In this document: positions 1-7,960 of the stretch, piece after piece
How the letters are laid out: each line of letters starts with the position of its first letter
Numbering within the stretch: the first letter of the stretch is position 1
NCBI RefSeq assembly: GCF_026340565.1
Contig: NZ_JAPEPB010000001.1
Location: 1,674,001-1,738,000 of the forward strand
From: Kitasatospora sp. NBC_01287
Lineage (GTDB): Bacteria > Actinomycetota > Actinomycetes > Streptomycetales > Streptomycetaceae
Reading direction: 5' to 3'
Length of the DNA: 64,000 nt
Program-made: the position numbers and the translations under genes
The notes under the pieces: model-generated
Databases searched by the model: none
Told to the model about the DNA's origin: nothing
The model's input: the letters and a program-made list of their open reading frames with translations, nothing else

Positions 1-211
1 GCGGCGTCTTGCCGCCCAGCACCGAGCCCTGGTCGATCTGCTGACCGCCGACCCGGGCGGCCTCCTCGGCCATGGCGTCGGCCCGCTCCAGCGTGTTCAG
101 CCTGCCGCCGCAGTCCAGCACGATGCCCATGAAGACCAGCATCGCGCTGACGCTGAACGCCACGAAGATCGAGATGGTGCCGCGGTCGCGGCCGCCCCGA
201 CGGACCCTCAC
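1..211 (-). CDS. TadG-like pilus assembly protein (partial, 3' part off the left edge)
   Basis: Only about the first 70 residues are present. They start at a GTG preceded by GGGGAGGGG. The visible part has a basic N-terminus (VRRGGRDRGTISIF), one hydrophobic segment (IFVAFSVSAMLVFMGIVLD) and then a helical, Ala- and Glu-rich stretch. This is the usual N-terminus of TadE/TadG minor pilin-like proteins of actinobacterial tad loci, which insert in the membrane through this segment. It is the last gene in reading order of the minus-strand tad operon, 43 bp after the TadE-like gene. The family call rests on the N-terminal motif and the context. The C-terminal von Willebrand-type region of full TadG proteins cannot be checked here. 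Confidence 0.75.
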   Translation of the reverse strand, partial: MRVRRGGRDRGTISIFVAFSVSAMLVFMGIVLDCGGRLNTLERADAMAEEAARVGGQQIDQGSVLGGKTP

Positions 212-254
212 ATCCCCTCCCCAGGGCCTGAATCGCATTCCATGAGTCACCGGA

Positions 255-797
255 TCACTGCGGACGGTAGTAGTCCACGACCGAGGTGAAGTATTCGTCG
301 AACTTCACCTCGCCCGGTACCCCGGTCACGAACAGATCATTCACCGCGACCGTGCACTTCACCTCGACCCGCACGGTCCGCAGGGGCAGCGGGCCGGTCT
401 GCAGGGTCGAGCGGGTCGCCCGCACGTCCAACCCGTGGCAGGTGACGCCGTTCTGGGCGAGCGACTGGTCGACCGCCGTCAGGGCCACCTGGTTCAGCTG
501 CTCGTCCGTCTCGCTGTTCGCGTAGTTCAGCGTGACGGTGCGCGCGGCGACCCTGGCCGCCTCCTGCACGCTGCCGGACGCGGACTCCAACTGGCCGATG
601 ACCACCACCAGGCTGAAGAGCACGGCGATCGCCGGGACCAGGATCGCCGCCTCGATCGCCAGGCTGCCGCGCTCGCCGGTGCCGCGCCCGCCGCCCCGCC
701 GCGCGGTTCCGCGCCGGCGCACGCCGCCACCGCCGTCGCCGCTACCGCCGCCACCACCGCCGTCGATCCCCCGCTCCCCTCCCGCTGCCGCGTTCAC
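255..797 (-). CDS. TadE-like membrane protein of the tad pilus locus
   Basis: 180 aa. A Gly/Arg-rich N-terminus of about 43 residues precedes the TadE signature ERGSLAIEAAILVPAIAVLF, a hydrophobic helix that anchors the protein. An extracytoplasmic domain with two cysteines (TCHGL and VKCTV) follows. The GTG start overlaps the stop of the upstream TadE-like gene by 4 bp (GTGA), so translational coupling is likely and replaces a visible ribosome-binding site. The poly-Gly leader (IDGGGGGG) is long for the family, so the true start could be further inside. TadE proteins are pseudopilin-like components processed by the tad prepilin peptidase. No such peptidase is encoded in the window. Confidence 0.85.
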   Translation of the reverse strand: MNAAAGGERGIDGGGGGGSGDGGGGVRRRGTARRGGGRGTGERGSLAIEAAILVPAIAVLFSLVVVIGQLESASGSVQEAARVAARTVTLNYANSETDEQLNQVALTAVDQSLAQNGVTCHGLDVRATRSTLQTGPLPLRTVRVEVKCTVAVNDLFVTGVPGEVKFDEYFTSVVDYYRPQ

Positions 798-1153
798 GGG
801 CCGACATACCGTTCGACCGGCTCCTGCACGCGCTGGACGACCGTCAGACCGTCCAGCCCCGGCACCAGGAAGAGCGGCTCGAACCGCACCGTCACGGTGA
901 CCGTGGTGTCGTCGGGCGCGCGCCGCACCCCCACGGTCGAGGTGCCGAGCAGGCCGTTGAAGGGCTTGAGGAAACCGGTGACCCGATCGGTGGCGTCCTG
1001 GTCGGTCCCCCCGTAGGACCGCGCCGCGTCCGCGCCTTCGCGCGCCGCGGCCAGGGCCACGCTCTCCGAGTACCAGAGCACCCCGACCTGGACCACCAGC
1101 AGCACCAGCAGCACGATCACCGGGAAGACGAGCGCGAAGCTGATGCTGAGCAC
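794..1153 (-). CDS. TadE-like membrane protein of the tad pilus locus
   Basis: 119 aa from the GTG chosen here. The sequence begins VLSISFALVFPVIVLLVLLV, the TadE-type pseudopilin helix, and continues LWYSESVALAAAREGADAARSYGG, the conserved helix of TadE proteins. The start is uncertain. The open frame continues upstream through GGDRG, which usually precedes this motif in the family, but I see no ATG, GTG or TTG close upstream. The GTG at 1153 has GGGGAGG about 9 bp before it. The stop overlaps the next TadE-like start. The frame upstream runs into the short direct repeat at 1197-1240 (GATCAGTGCGGGCTG-type). Confidence 0.75.
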   Translation of the reverse strand: MLSISFALVFPVIVLLVLLVVQVGVLWYSESVALAAAREGADAARSYGGTDQDATDRVTGFLKPFNGLLGTSTVGVRRAPDDTTVTVTVRFEPLFLVPGLDGLTVVQRVQEPVERYVGP

Positions 1154-1227
1154 CCCGCGGTCGCCTCCCCGTTGACGCGTCGTCAGTTCCGTTCGGATCA
1201 GCGCGGGCTGGATCAGTGCGGGCTGGA

Positions 1228-1497
1228 TCAGTGCGGGGTGATGTTGTTCGGCAGCGTGCTCGGGATGCTGGTCTTGACCGTCCCGCTGAAGGAGTTCACG
1301 GCGGCCAGGATGCTGCCCGCGATCGCCACCACGACGATCACGATCAGCGCCATCTCGATGCTCAGCGCGCCGCGGTCGCCGTCGGCGCGGGCCGTCCTGG
1401 CCCGGCCGACGTGGATCCGCAGCAGCATCCCGCCGACCTGCAGGGGCAGCAGGACGGGCAGCAGCAGCAGGTGTGCGAGAGTGCGCAGGGTCTTCAT
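1228..1497 (-). CDS. small pilin-like membrane protein of the tad locus
   Basis: 89 aa, with an ATG start preceded by GAGGAG. Two hydrophobic segments are visible: residues about 7-26 (LAHLLLLPVLLPLQVGGMLL) and about 45-65 (SIEMALIVIVVVAIAGSILA), the second after a DRGALSIEMAL motif like that of Flp/TadE pseudopilins. The C-terminus is short (SFSGTVKTSIPSTLPNNITPH). Its size, Glu within the hydrophobic stretch, and position between TadC and the TadE-like genes make it the best candidate in the window for the major Flp-type pilin. I cannot prove that role. The 3' end lies in short 14-15-bp direct repeats (1197-1240). Confidence 0.7.
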   Translation of the reverse strand: MKTLRTLAHLLLLPVLLPLQVGGMLLRIHVGRARTARADGDRGALSIEMALIVIVVVAIAGSILAAVNSFSGTVKTSIPSTLPNNITPH

Positions 1498-1544
1498 GGT
1501 TCGTTCTCCTCGGGGGACGGAAGTCCGGTGGGCCGGACGGGCAT

Positions 1545-2432
1545 TCAGAACACATGGAGCATCTGGTACAGCGCGGGGTAGACGATCATGACGGTCATCA
1601 GCAGGGTGAGCGCCGCGCCGGGTGCCACCATCTGCTCACTGGTGGCACCCGCCTCGGCCAGCTCGGTGGCGAGCAGTTCGTCGCGCAGGCCCTTGGCCCG
1701 GGCCCGCAGGGTGTCGTACACGGCGGCGCCGTCGGTGCCGGAGAGCCGCATGATGTCGGCCACGTCCTGCAGCGCGGTCAGGCCGAGTTCGGCGGCGAGC
1801 GCGTCCAGACCGTCCCACGGCGGTAGCCGGTCGGTGGCGGCCCGCTCCAGCGCGTCGCGGATCCGGCGGAAGACCGTGCCCCGCCCGACCGCCGCCGCCC
1901 GGCGCATCGCCTCGGCCGGCCCGTGGTCGGCCACCCGCTCCAGCGCGACGAGTTCGAGGTAGGCGGCGATGCCGTGCAGGTACTCGGTGCGGGCCTCCTT
2001 GGCCTCGCTCTGCACGATCGCGTCGGGCAGCACCCAGCCGCCGGCCGCCAGCGCAAGGCCGAGCAGCGCGGGCAGCGCCACGGGCAGCGCGAAGCCGGTG
2101 AGCACCGCCATCGCGGAGAGGTAGCCGGGCAGCACCAGGCCGATCAGCGCGAAGAGCAGTTTGTGCGCCATGAACCGGGCCGGGGTGCGGCCGATCAGCG
2201 CCAGCGACTGGATCGGCACCCGGGAGCCGGCCAGCGTGAGGGAGCGGTCGCCGAGCCGGTCGTACCAGCGGGCGCCGGAGGCCGCCTCGTCCGCCTGGCG
2301 CTCCGCCGGGGTCCGGTGCAGGCGGTCCAGCGCCTGTCCCAGGTCCGGTGGCGCCGGGCGCAGTTCGGCGATCAGCAGGGCGAGCCCGGCGGCCGCCACG
2401 CAGCCGGCCAGCACGGCCCAGGGCGAGATCAT
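1545..2432 (-). CDS. tadC: TadC-like type II secretion F-domain inner-membrane protein
   Basis: 295 aa, starting MISPWAVLAG with AAGGAG just upstream and an ATGA overlap with the stop of tadB. An N-terminal membrane helix (WAVLAGCVAAAGLALLIAEL), a pair of central membrane segments (FALPVALPALLGLALAAGGWVLP), a cytoplasmic T2SF domain (about residues 140-260: YLELVALERV, RIRDALERAA, LQDVADIMRLSGTDGAAVYDTLRARAKGLRDEL) and a C-terminal helix (GAALTLLMTVMIVYPAL) are visible. TadB and TadC form the inner-membrane platform on which the TadA ATPase assembles the pilus. The frame continues far upstream in the DNA, but the RBS, the overlap and homology place the start here. Confidence 0.85.
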   Translation of the reverse strand: MISPWAVLAGCVAAAGLALLIAELRPAPPDLGQALDRLHRTPAERQADEAASGARWYDRLGDRSLTLAGSRVPIQSLALIGRTPARFMAHKLLFALIGLVLPGYLSAMAVLTGFALPVALPALLGLALAAGGWVLPDAIVQSEAKEARTEYLHGIAAYLELVALERVADHGPAEAMRRAAAVGRGTVFRRIRDALERAATDRLPPWDGLDALAAELGLTALQDVADIMRLSGTDGAAVYDTLRARAKGLRDELLATELAEAGATSEQMVAPGAALTLLMTVMIVYPALYQMLHVF

Positions 2433-3517
2433 CGGGGCTCCTTCAGCAGGGGCGGGCGGCCACCGTCGCCGGAGCCGGTGCCGGGACCGGTGCCAGAGCC
2501 GGGACCGGTGCCGAAGGCCCCGCTGGGCCCGGCGTAGGGAGGCACCCCGGACCACCCGGCGGTGGTGCCGTCCGGCGCCGCCTCCTGCGGGTCGGCGGGC
2601 TCGGGCAGCGCGCCCACCCGACTGCGGCGGTCCTGCTCCAACAGGCGGGCCAGCGGCTTGTGGGCGGCCAGCGAGCGCATCCAGGCGATCACCCCGATGA
2701 ACGCCGCGGCCAGCACCGCCAGCACCAACTGCCCCTGGCCCGTGCTGTACGGGGCGGTGTAGCGGGTGTTGAAGGAGCCGACCACGATCACCCCGAAGAT
2801 GATCGTGACCAGCCAGCGCACGGTGGTGCGGTGCTTGGCCCGGTCGGCCTCGATCGCCCGGCGCTGGCGCACCTCGTCCCGCACCGAGTCGGCCATGTCG
2901 GCCAGTGCCCGGCTCAGGCCAGGACCGCTGTCCCCGGCCCGCAGCAGCAGCGCGGCGAGCACCTTGTCCGCCGTGGCGTCGGCGAGGCTGTCGGCGAAGG
3001 CGCGCAGCGCGTCCTCGGCGTTCCACCGGGCCTGCAGCCGGGCGGCCAGGTCCTCCACCTCGGTGCGCAGCGCGAGGGGCGCGGTGCGGCGGCTGGTGAT
3101 CAGGGCCTGGTTGAGGCCGGTGCCCAACAGCAGGACGTCGGAGAGCCGCTGGGTCCAGTCGGCCAGCGCCTCCAACCGGACGATGTGCCGGGTGTCGGAC
3201 CGGGTGACCGCGAAGAGCCAGGGGAAGCCGAAGATGATCAGCGGGACCAGCACCACGGTCAGCGCGATCCGGCTGAAGAGCCAGGTCAGCGGCGCGGCGG
3301 TGAGCGAGAGCGCGAGCTGGATCCGGCGCAGGCGCAGCACGGCGGGCGCGGGCGCTCCCGGCGCGCCGTACCAGAGGACGTGCGCGCGGGTCGCGAGCGG
3401 GCTCGGCCCGGACCCGTCGGCCGCGCCCGGGTCGCCGCCCGCACCGGTCAGGCCGACCACCAGGGCGACCAGACCGCCGACCAGCAGCACCCCGCAGAGG
3501 GCGTAGAGCAGCGTCAC
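2429..3517 (-). CDS. tadB: TadB-like type II secretion F-domain inner-membrane protein
   Basis: 362 aa from the GTG at 3517 (VTLLYALCGVLLVGGLVALV), whose GTGA overlaps the stop of tadA. Membrane helices are seen at the N-terminus, at about 108-135 (IALTVVLVPLIIFGFPWLFAV) and near the C-terminus (LVLAVLAAAFIGVIAWMRSL). Between them lies a T2SF domain (LADWTQRLSDVLLLGTGLNQAL, GDSGPGLSRALADMADSVRDEV). The last 60 residues are Pro/Gly-rich and probably disordered. It pairs with TadC as the platform protein. The tight overlaps of tadA, tadB and tadC show one translationally coupled transcript. Confidence 0.88.
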   Translation of the reverse strand: MTLLYALCGVLLVGGLVALVVGLTGAGGDPGAADGSGPSPLATRAHVLWYGAPGAPAPAVLRLRRIQLALSLTAAPLTWLFSRIALTVVLVPLIIFGFPWLFAVTRSDTRHIVRLEALADWTQRLSDVLLLGTGLNQALITSRRTAPLALRTEVEDLAARLQARWNAEDALRAFADSLADATADKVLAALLLRAGDSGPGLSRALADMADSVRDEVRQRRAIEADRAKHRTTVRWLVTIIFGVIVVGSFNTRYTAPYSTGQGQLVLAVLAAAFIGVIAWMRSLAAHKPLARLLEQDRRSRVGALPEPADPQEAAPDGTTAGWSGVPPYAGPSGAFGTGPGSGTGPGTGSGDGGRPPLLKEPR

Positions 3518-5571
3518 CGCACGCCCCCGATCCGCAGCGGCAGCGGAGCGCTCCAACTCCCGTACGCGGACTGCAGCAGGCCCGCGTCGAAGCCGGCCCG
3601 GCGCAGGTCGTCCAGGCAGTTCGGCGGCGTGTGCGGCACCGCGCGCGGCTCACCCAGCTCGGGGCGCGGACCGAAGACGGTGTTCAGCGCGGGCCGGCCG
3701 TTCTCGCCAAGCCCGGTGACCTCCAGGACGTGCGACACGAAGCGGTGCCGCCGGCCGCCCACCGCCGTCTCGTCGACCATCGCCACGTGCACGATCAGGT
3801 CGAGCGCGTTGGAGGCCAGCCGGTAGGCGAGCGTGTCGGTCATGTGCGCGCCGTACTCCAGGCAGAGTTCGGCGATCCGGTCCACCACCATGTGGGGGCC
3901 GCGGGCGTGCAGGGTGCACATCGAGCCGCCCTCGCCGTTCGTCATCACCCGGAGCATCGGGACCACCTCGCCGGAGCGGACCTCGCCGACGATGATCCGC
4001 GACAGCGTCATCCGCAGTGCGGCCGGGATGAGTTCACCGATCGTCAGCTCGCCGGCCGGCTTGCCGTCGACCCGTTCGCCGTTGCCCTCCCTGGCCTCCA
4101 TCGGCACCACCTGGCGCAGGTGGCCCAGGGTGTGCAGCCAGAGCTCGAACTCCGACTCCAGGGTGCCGATGCGCTCGTCCGGCGGGATCTCGGCGGCCAT
4201 CGCGCGCAGCAGGCTGGTCTTGCCCACGCCCTGGGTGCCGGTGATCATCACGTTCTTCCGGGCCCGGATCGCCGAGGCCAGGAAGGCGGCGATGGTCGAG
4301 TCCACGGTGCCCAGGTTGACCATGTCGGCGAGGGTGGCCGAGGCGACCCGGTGGCGGCGGATCGCGACGTAGGGCCGCGGCGTCACCTCGGTCATCGCCT
4401 GCAGGCGCATGCCGCCCTCCAGGCGCAGCGCCAGGGTGGGGTTGGCGGTGTTCAGGCTGCGCTCGCCGCCGCCGTGCTGGCGGGCCAGGTCCTGGAGCAG
4501 CTCCACCAGTTCGGCGTCGCTGTCGGCCACCGGCTCGACCTTGCGCAGCGGCTGGTGCACCCGGGAGATCCAGACGTCGTCGCAGCCGTTGATCATGATG
4601 TTCTCGATCTCCGGGTCGTCCAGGTAGGGCTGCAGGCGCCCGGCCCGGAAGAGCAGGTCGAAGACGGCCTCGGCCAGTGCCCGGTCCTGCTCGCGGGTCG
4701 GGGTCACGCCGTGGGTCTGGGCGTAGCCGTCCGACCAGCGGGCCACCGCCTCCTCGATCAGCGCCCGGCCGCGCTGGCGGCGGGTGGCGCGGTCGACGTC
4801 CACGCCCTGATTGCCCGTCAGCTTGGCGAGCTGCTGGTGGAGTTCGGCGGCCACCTGGCGCTTGAGCTCCCGTGCCACCCGAGAGTCCACCGTCGGCGCA
4901 CTGCCCGGGCCCCAGCGCTCGGGCGGGGGCAGCACCGGCAGGCCGGACGGTGAGGCGGTCGGGGTGGGCGTCGGCATGGGCGTGGGCGCGGACATGGGCG
5001 TGGGCGTGGGCGTGGGCGTGGGCGTGGGCGTGGGCGTCGGCACCGGACCCGGTGCGGGGGCGGGCCCGGGTGGTGGCAGCACCGACCAGGGCTGTCCGGC
5101 GGCCAACTGCCCAGCGGCGGCGGCCGGGCCGGGCAGCACCGGTCCCGGGCGCACCGGACCGGGTGGCACGGGGCCGGGTGGAACAGGGCCGGGCAGCACC
5201 GGCCCCGGCGCGAGCCGCAGCGGCACACCCGCGGCGGTGGCCGACCCCGGGCCCGGCGTCAGCTGCACCACCGGCGCGGCCACGGGGCCGGGGAACGTCG
5301 CGGGCCGGCGCACCCAGTCGGACGCGGGCTCCTGGGCGGGCCCGCCCTGCCCGGCCGCGCCCGCCCCGGCGGCCGCCGGGAACGGGCCGCCGGGCGCGAA
5401 CGGACGGGCGGCCGCGTCGTGCTGCGGCTGCTGCTGGTACGGCTGCGGCTGCGGCTGCTGGTAGGGCTGCTGCGACGCCTGCTGCTCGTGCGGCGGCTGC
5501 TCGTGCGCCTGCAGCTGGTAGTCGCCCGGCTCGGCCGGGACGGAGCGGTCACGCATCGGGCTACCGCGCAC
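3514..5571 (-). CDS. tadA: TadA/CpaF-family secretion ATPase
   Basis: 685 aa. The start is the GTG at 5571, 6 bp after GGGGAGG and overlapping the end of tadZ by 11 bp. The alternative ATG at 5556 lacks a close RBS. Residues 1 to about 240 are low complexity: Gln-rich (QQPYQQPQPQ), then runs of PGPV and a PTPTPT tract encoded by hexanucleotide repeats. The rest is a standard VirB11/GspE-type ATPase with an N-domain (RVARELKRQVAAELH, DDPEIENIMINGCDDVWI), Walker A (GTQGVGKTSLL), Asp box (GTLESEFELWL), Walker B region (RIIVGEVRSGE) and His box (MCTLHARGPH). It powers pilus assembly at the cytoplasmic face of TadB/TadC. The disordered leader is unusual in length and could differ between strains. 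Confidence 0.92.
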   Translation of the reverse strand: MRGSPMRDRSVPAEPGDYQLQAHEQPPHEQQASQQPYQQPQPQPYQQQPQHDAAARPFAPGGPFPAAAGAGAAGQGGPAQEPASDWVRRPATFPGPVAAPVVQLTPGPGSATAAGVPLRLAPGPVLPGPVPPGPVPPGPVRPGPVLPGPAAAAGQLAAGQPWSVLPPPGPAPAPGPVPTPTPTPTPTPTPTPMSAPTPMPTPTPTASPSGLPVLPPPERWGPGSAPTVDSRVARELKRQVAAELHQQLAKLTGNQGVDVDRATRRQRGRALIEEAVARWSDGYAQTHGVTPTREQDRALAEAVFDLLFRAGRLQPYLDDPEIENIMINGCDDVWISRVHQPLRKVEPVADSDAELVELLQDLARQHGGGERSLNTANPTLALRLEGGMRLQAMTEVTPRPYVAIRRHRVASATLADMVNLGTVDSTIAAFLASAIRARKNVMITGTQGVGKTSLLRAMAAEIPPDERIGTLESEFELWLHTLGHLRQVVPMEAREGNGERVDGKPAGELTIGELIPAALRMTLSRIIVGEVRSGEVVPMLRVMTNGEGGSMCTLHARGPHMVVDRIAELCLEYGAHMTDTLAYRLASNALDLIVHVAMVDETAVGGRRHRFVSHVLEVTGLGENGRPALNTVFGPRPELGEPRAVPHTPPNCLDDLRRAGFDAGLLQSAYGSWSAPLPLRIGGVR

Positions 5572-7051
5572 GGAGCACCTCCCCCTGGGTTTCGGCATCC
5601 TCGGTCGGCGCCCGGAACGGCTCGGGAGCCGCCGGTTGCGGCGCTATCCGAGCGAGCGGCGGATAGCTCTGCCCGGGCGGCACCGGCCCCGGCACCACCT
5701 GGACCGGCCCGGTCTGCGGCACGTAGACCTGCCCGACCGGCGAGGCGAAGGCCTGCCCACCGGGCTGCGGCTCCCCGTAACCCGCGCCGTACCCGGCCTC
5801 GTAGCCGGTCTCGTAACCGGTCCGCGGGTAGCGGGCCGGCTCCGGGTACGCCATTGGCGCCGGCGCCACCGCCGGCGCCGGCCCGGGCGCGGGCGCGGGC
5901 GCGGGGTGGCCGGCCGAGGGGACGGGCGGCACCGGCTGGTACCCCTGGTACTGCGGGTGCGGCTGGACCTCCTGGTACTGCTGGGGCTCCCGGTACTGCT
6001 GAGGCTCCCGGAACTCCTGCGGCACGAAGTCCCGCGGCGCGAAGTCCTGCCCCGACGGCGGCGCGTAGGCCTGCGGCTGGTACGCCGCTCCGACCGGCAC
6101 CGCGCCCTGCTGGGCCGGCTGGTACGGCTGGTACGGCTGGTACGGCTCGGGCGCCACCCCCCACGCGGGCGCGGCCACCGGCCCCGGCCCGGCGAAGGCC
6201 TCGCGCGCGAAGGCCTCCCGCGCGGGCTCGGCCGCCGCCTCGGTCCGCGGCGGCGGAGTCAGCCGGCTCAGCCGCTCCCGGCGCTGCTCCACCAGGCCCT
6301 GGATCCGGTCCGCCGCCGTCCGCGCGGTGCGCATCAGCTCGGAGCGGATGAACTTGCGGTCGGTGCTGTCCCCGCCGTCCGAGAGCACCCGGGCGGTCCT
6401 GGCCGCGAACGGCAGCACGCCGAGCACCGGCAGCCCGAGCTGTCGGGTGACGTCCGCCGCCGGGTAGGGGCCCTCGGCGATCAGCAGCAGGCCCAGCGCG
6501 TCCGCCCCGCTGCCCGCGCTCTCCAGGTCCTCGCGCAGCGCGGCCAGCCGCGGGCGGGCCGAGCTGAGCCCGCGCAGCGTGGTGCGGACGGTGGCGACCA
6601 CCGCGTCGGCCCGCCGGGCCAGCACCGCGCCGGCGCCGGCCGCCCCCGACCGGCCGAGGTCGAGCAGCACGTCGTAGCCGCTGGGTTCGAGCGCGTGCAG
6701 GCTCTCGACCAGCGGCTCCCAGGTGTAGGCCAGGCCCGCGGCCTGCGCGGGGTCGGTCAGGCCGGGCAGCAGCAGGCGCTCGCCCTCACCCTCCGGCGAG
6801 ATGTCGATCAGCTGCTCCCACAGGCTCTGCGCGAGCAGCCCGCGCCGGTCGGCGACGGCCAGGTTGCGCAGCCCGTAGACCGCCTCGACCCGGCCCTCCA
6901 GGGCACCGGCCAGGGCGGCGCCGCCATCGGGGTCGCACTCGACCAGCAGCACCCGGCGCCCCGGCGCCAGCGGCCAGGAGAGCAGCAGGGCGAGCGCCGA
7001 GGTGGTGGCCCCCGGGGCGCCCAGGCCGCCGGTCACCGCGATCACGGCCAT
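5561..7051 (-). CDS. TadZ/CpaE-like ParA-family ATPase
   Basis: 496 aa, starting MAVIAVTGG. ATG overlaps the stop of the upstream gene (TGATG). The N-terminal 270 residues are a MinD/ParA-type domain with a deviant Walker A (GGLGAPGATTSAL, lacking the invariant lysines, as in TadZ proteins), ECDPDGG and DVLLDLGRSG. The C-terminal part is Pro/Gln/Tyr-rich, with a YQP triplet repeat (YQPYQPYQP) and QQYREPQQYQE repeats. TadZ proteins place the tad machine in the cell. The missing Walker lysine is a family feature and suggests that nucleotide hydrolysis is weak or absent. The repetitive tail is probably disordered. Confidence 0.82.
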   Translation of the reverse strand: MAVIAVTGGLGAPGATTSALALLLSWPLAPGRRVLLVECDPDGGAALAGALEGRVEAVYGLRNLAVADRRGLLAQSLWEQLIDISPEGEGERLLLPGLTDPAQAAGLAYTWEPLVESLHALEPSGYDVLLDLGRSGAAGAGAVLARRADAVVATVRTTLRGLSSARPRLAALREDLESAGSGADALGLLLIAEGPYPAADVTRQLGLPVLGVLPFAARTARVLSDGGDSTDRKFIRSELMRTARTAADRIQGLVEQRRERLSRLTPPPRTEAAAEPAREAFAREAFAGPGPVAAPAWGVAPEPYQPYQPYQPAQQGAVPVGAAYQPQAYAPPSGQDFAPRDFVPQEFREPQQYREPQQYQEVQPHPQYQGYQPVPPVPSAGHPAPAPAPGPAPAVAPAPMAYPEPARYPRTGYETGYEAGYGAGYGEPQPGGQAFASPVGQVYVPQTGPVQVVPGPVPPGQSYPPLARIAPQPAAPEPFRAPTEDAETQGEVLRAR

Positions 7052-7881
7052 CAGGCGGCGCTCCCGCCCGAACCGCCGGGTGCCGGGCTGCCCGAGGGCG
7101 ACACGGCCGGCGACGGGCCCGCCGACGCGCCGGCGGCGGCCCCGGCCTTCGGCGCCAGGATCACCTGGAAGTGCCCGGCCGCCGCCCACTGGGCCAGCGT
7201 CGGTGCCTGGGCCGGCGGCACCGCGAGGTCGATCACCCGGCTGCCGTCGCCGCCCGCCGGGCCGAGCTGGGCGACCACCGCGTTCATCGTCTGCGGTCCC
7301 GGTGCCGCGCCGCCGCCGGTCGGCGACGGCTGGTCGCCGACCTGCACCAGCACGATCTGCTGGCCCACCTGCACCCCGTCGGCGGGCAGTTGGCTCGGAT
7401 GCACGGGCAGGCCGACCTCCTGCATGCCGGGCTGCACCACCAGTTGCCGGGTCAGGTCGGCGGCCAGCAGCAGCGCACCCTGGTGCAGGTCGGTGGTGGC
7501 GCGCTGGCCGACGGCGATGTCCAGGTCGGCGGCGTTCACCGGCGCGAGCGCCGGGTCGCTGGCGATCCGGGCCACCACCAGGTCGGCGGCGGTGAGCGGC
7601 TGCCCGTACGGGACGTCGCGGGCCAGCGCCAGCACCGCGATCCGCTTGCCGGTGCTGTTGTAGAGCGCCGCGCCGCCGAGCCCGCCGGCGGCGATCAGCG
7701 CGGCCGCCATCGCGATCACGGCGGGCCTGCGCCGCCGGGCCCGCAACGAGCGGGACGGGGCCACCGGGGCGGAGCGGGCCGCGGCGCGCCCCGTCACGGG
7801 GGCGGCGCCCGCCTGCTCCTGATCACGGCCGACGGCTCCCGGGGCGCCGAGGGTCGGCGACGAGAAGGTGCGGTTCTCCAT
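7051..7881 (-). CDS. SAF-domain protein, CpaB/RcpC-like
   Basis: 276 aa, with ATG at 7881 and AGGAAGG upstream. A cytoplasmic basic leader (SLRARRRRPAVIAM) precedes one membrane helix (AMAAALIAAGGLGGAALYNS). A SAF domain follows (IAVLALARDVPYGQPLTAADLVVARI, GQRATTDLHQGALLLAADLTRQ) and then a beta-rich extracytoplasmic region. CpaB/RcpC proteins are periplasmic assembly components in Gram-negative tad systems. In an actinomycete the protein would sit outside the membrane. It is 80 bp downstream of the secreted-protein gene and overlaps tadZ. The Ser/Pro-rich tail (GPSPAVSPSGSPAPGG) is low complexity. Confidence 0.8.
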   Translation of the reverse strand: MENRTFSSPTLGAPGAVGRDQEQAGAAPVTGRAAARSAPVAPSRSLRARRRRPAVIAMAAALIAAGGLGGAALYNSTGKRIAVLALARDVPYGQPLTAADLVVARIASDPALAPVNAADLDIAVGQRATTDLHQGALLLAADLTRQLVVQPGMQEVGLPVHPSQLPADGVQVGQQIVLVQVGDQPSPTGGGAAPGPQTMNAVVAQLGPAGGDGSRVIDLAVPPAQAPTLAQWAAAGHFQVILAPKAGAAAGASAGPSPAVSPSGSPAPGGSGGSAA

Positions 7882-7960
7882 CGGGCTGCGGCCTTCCTGA
7901 CGAGCTGCGCGAGCGGGGTGTGCGGGACTTTCGGGGCCTTCGGGGGCACTGCTCGGGGTG

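Noticed and set aside
1197..1240. Regulatory direct repeat at the end of the small pilin-like gene
   Set aside because: The repeat (GATCAGTGCGGGCTG type, three units) looks like another slippage repeat; there is no promoter evidence.
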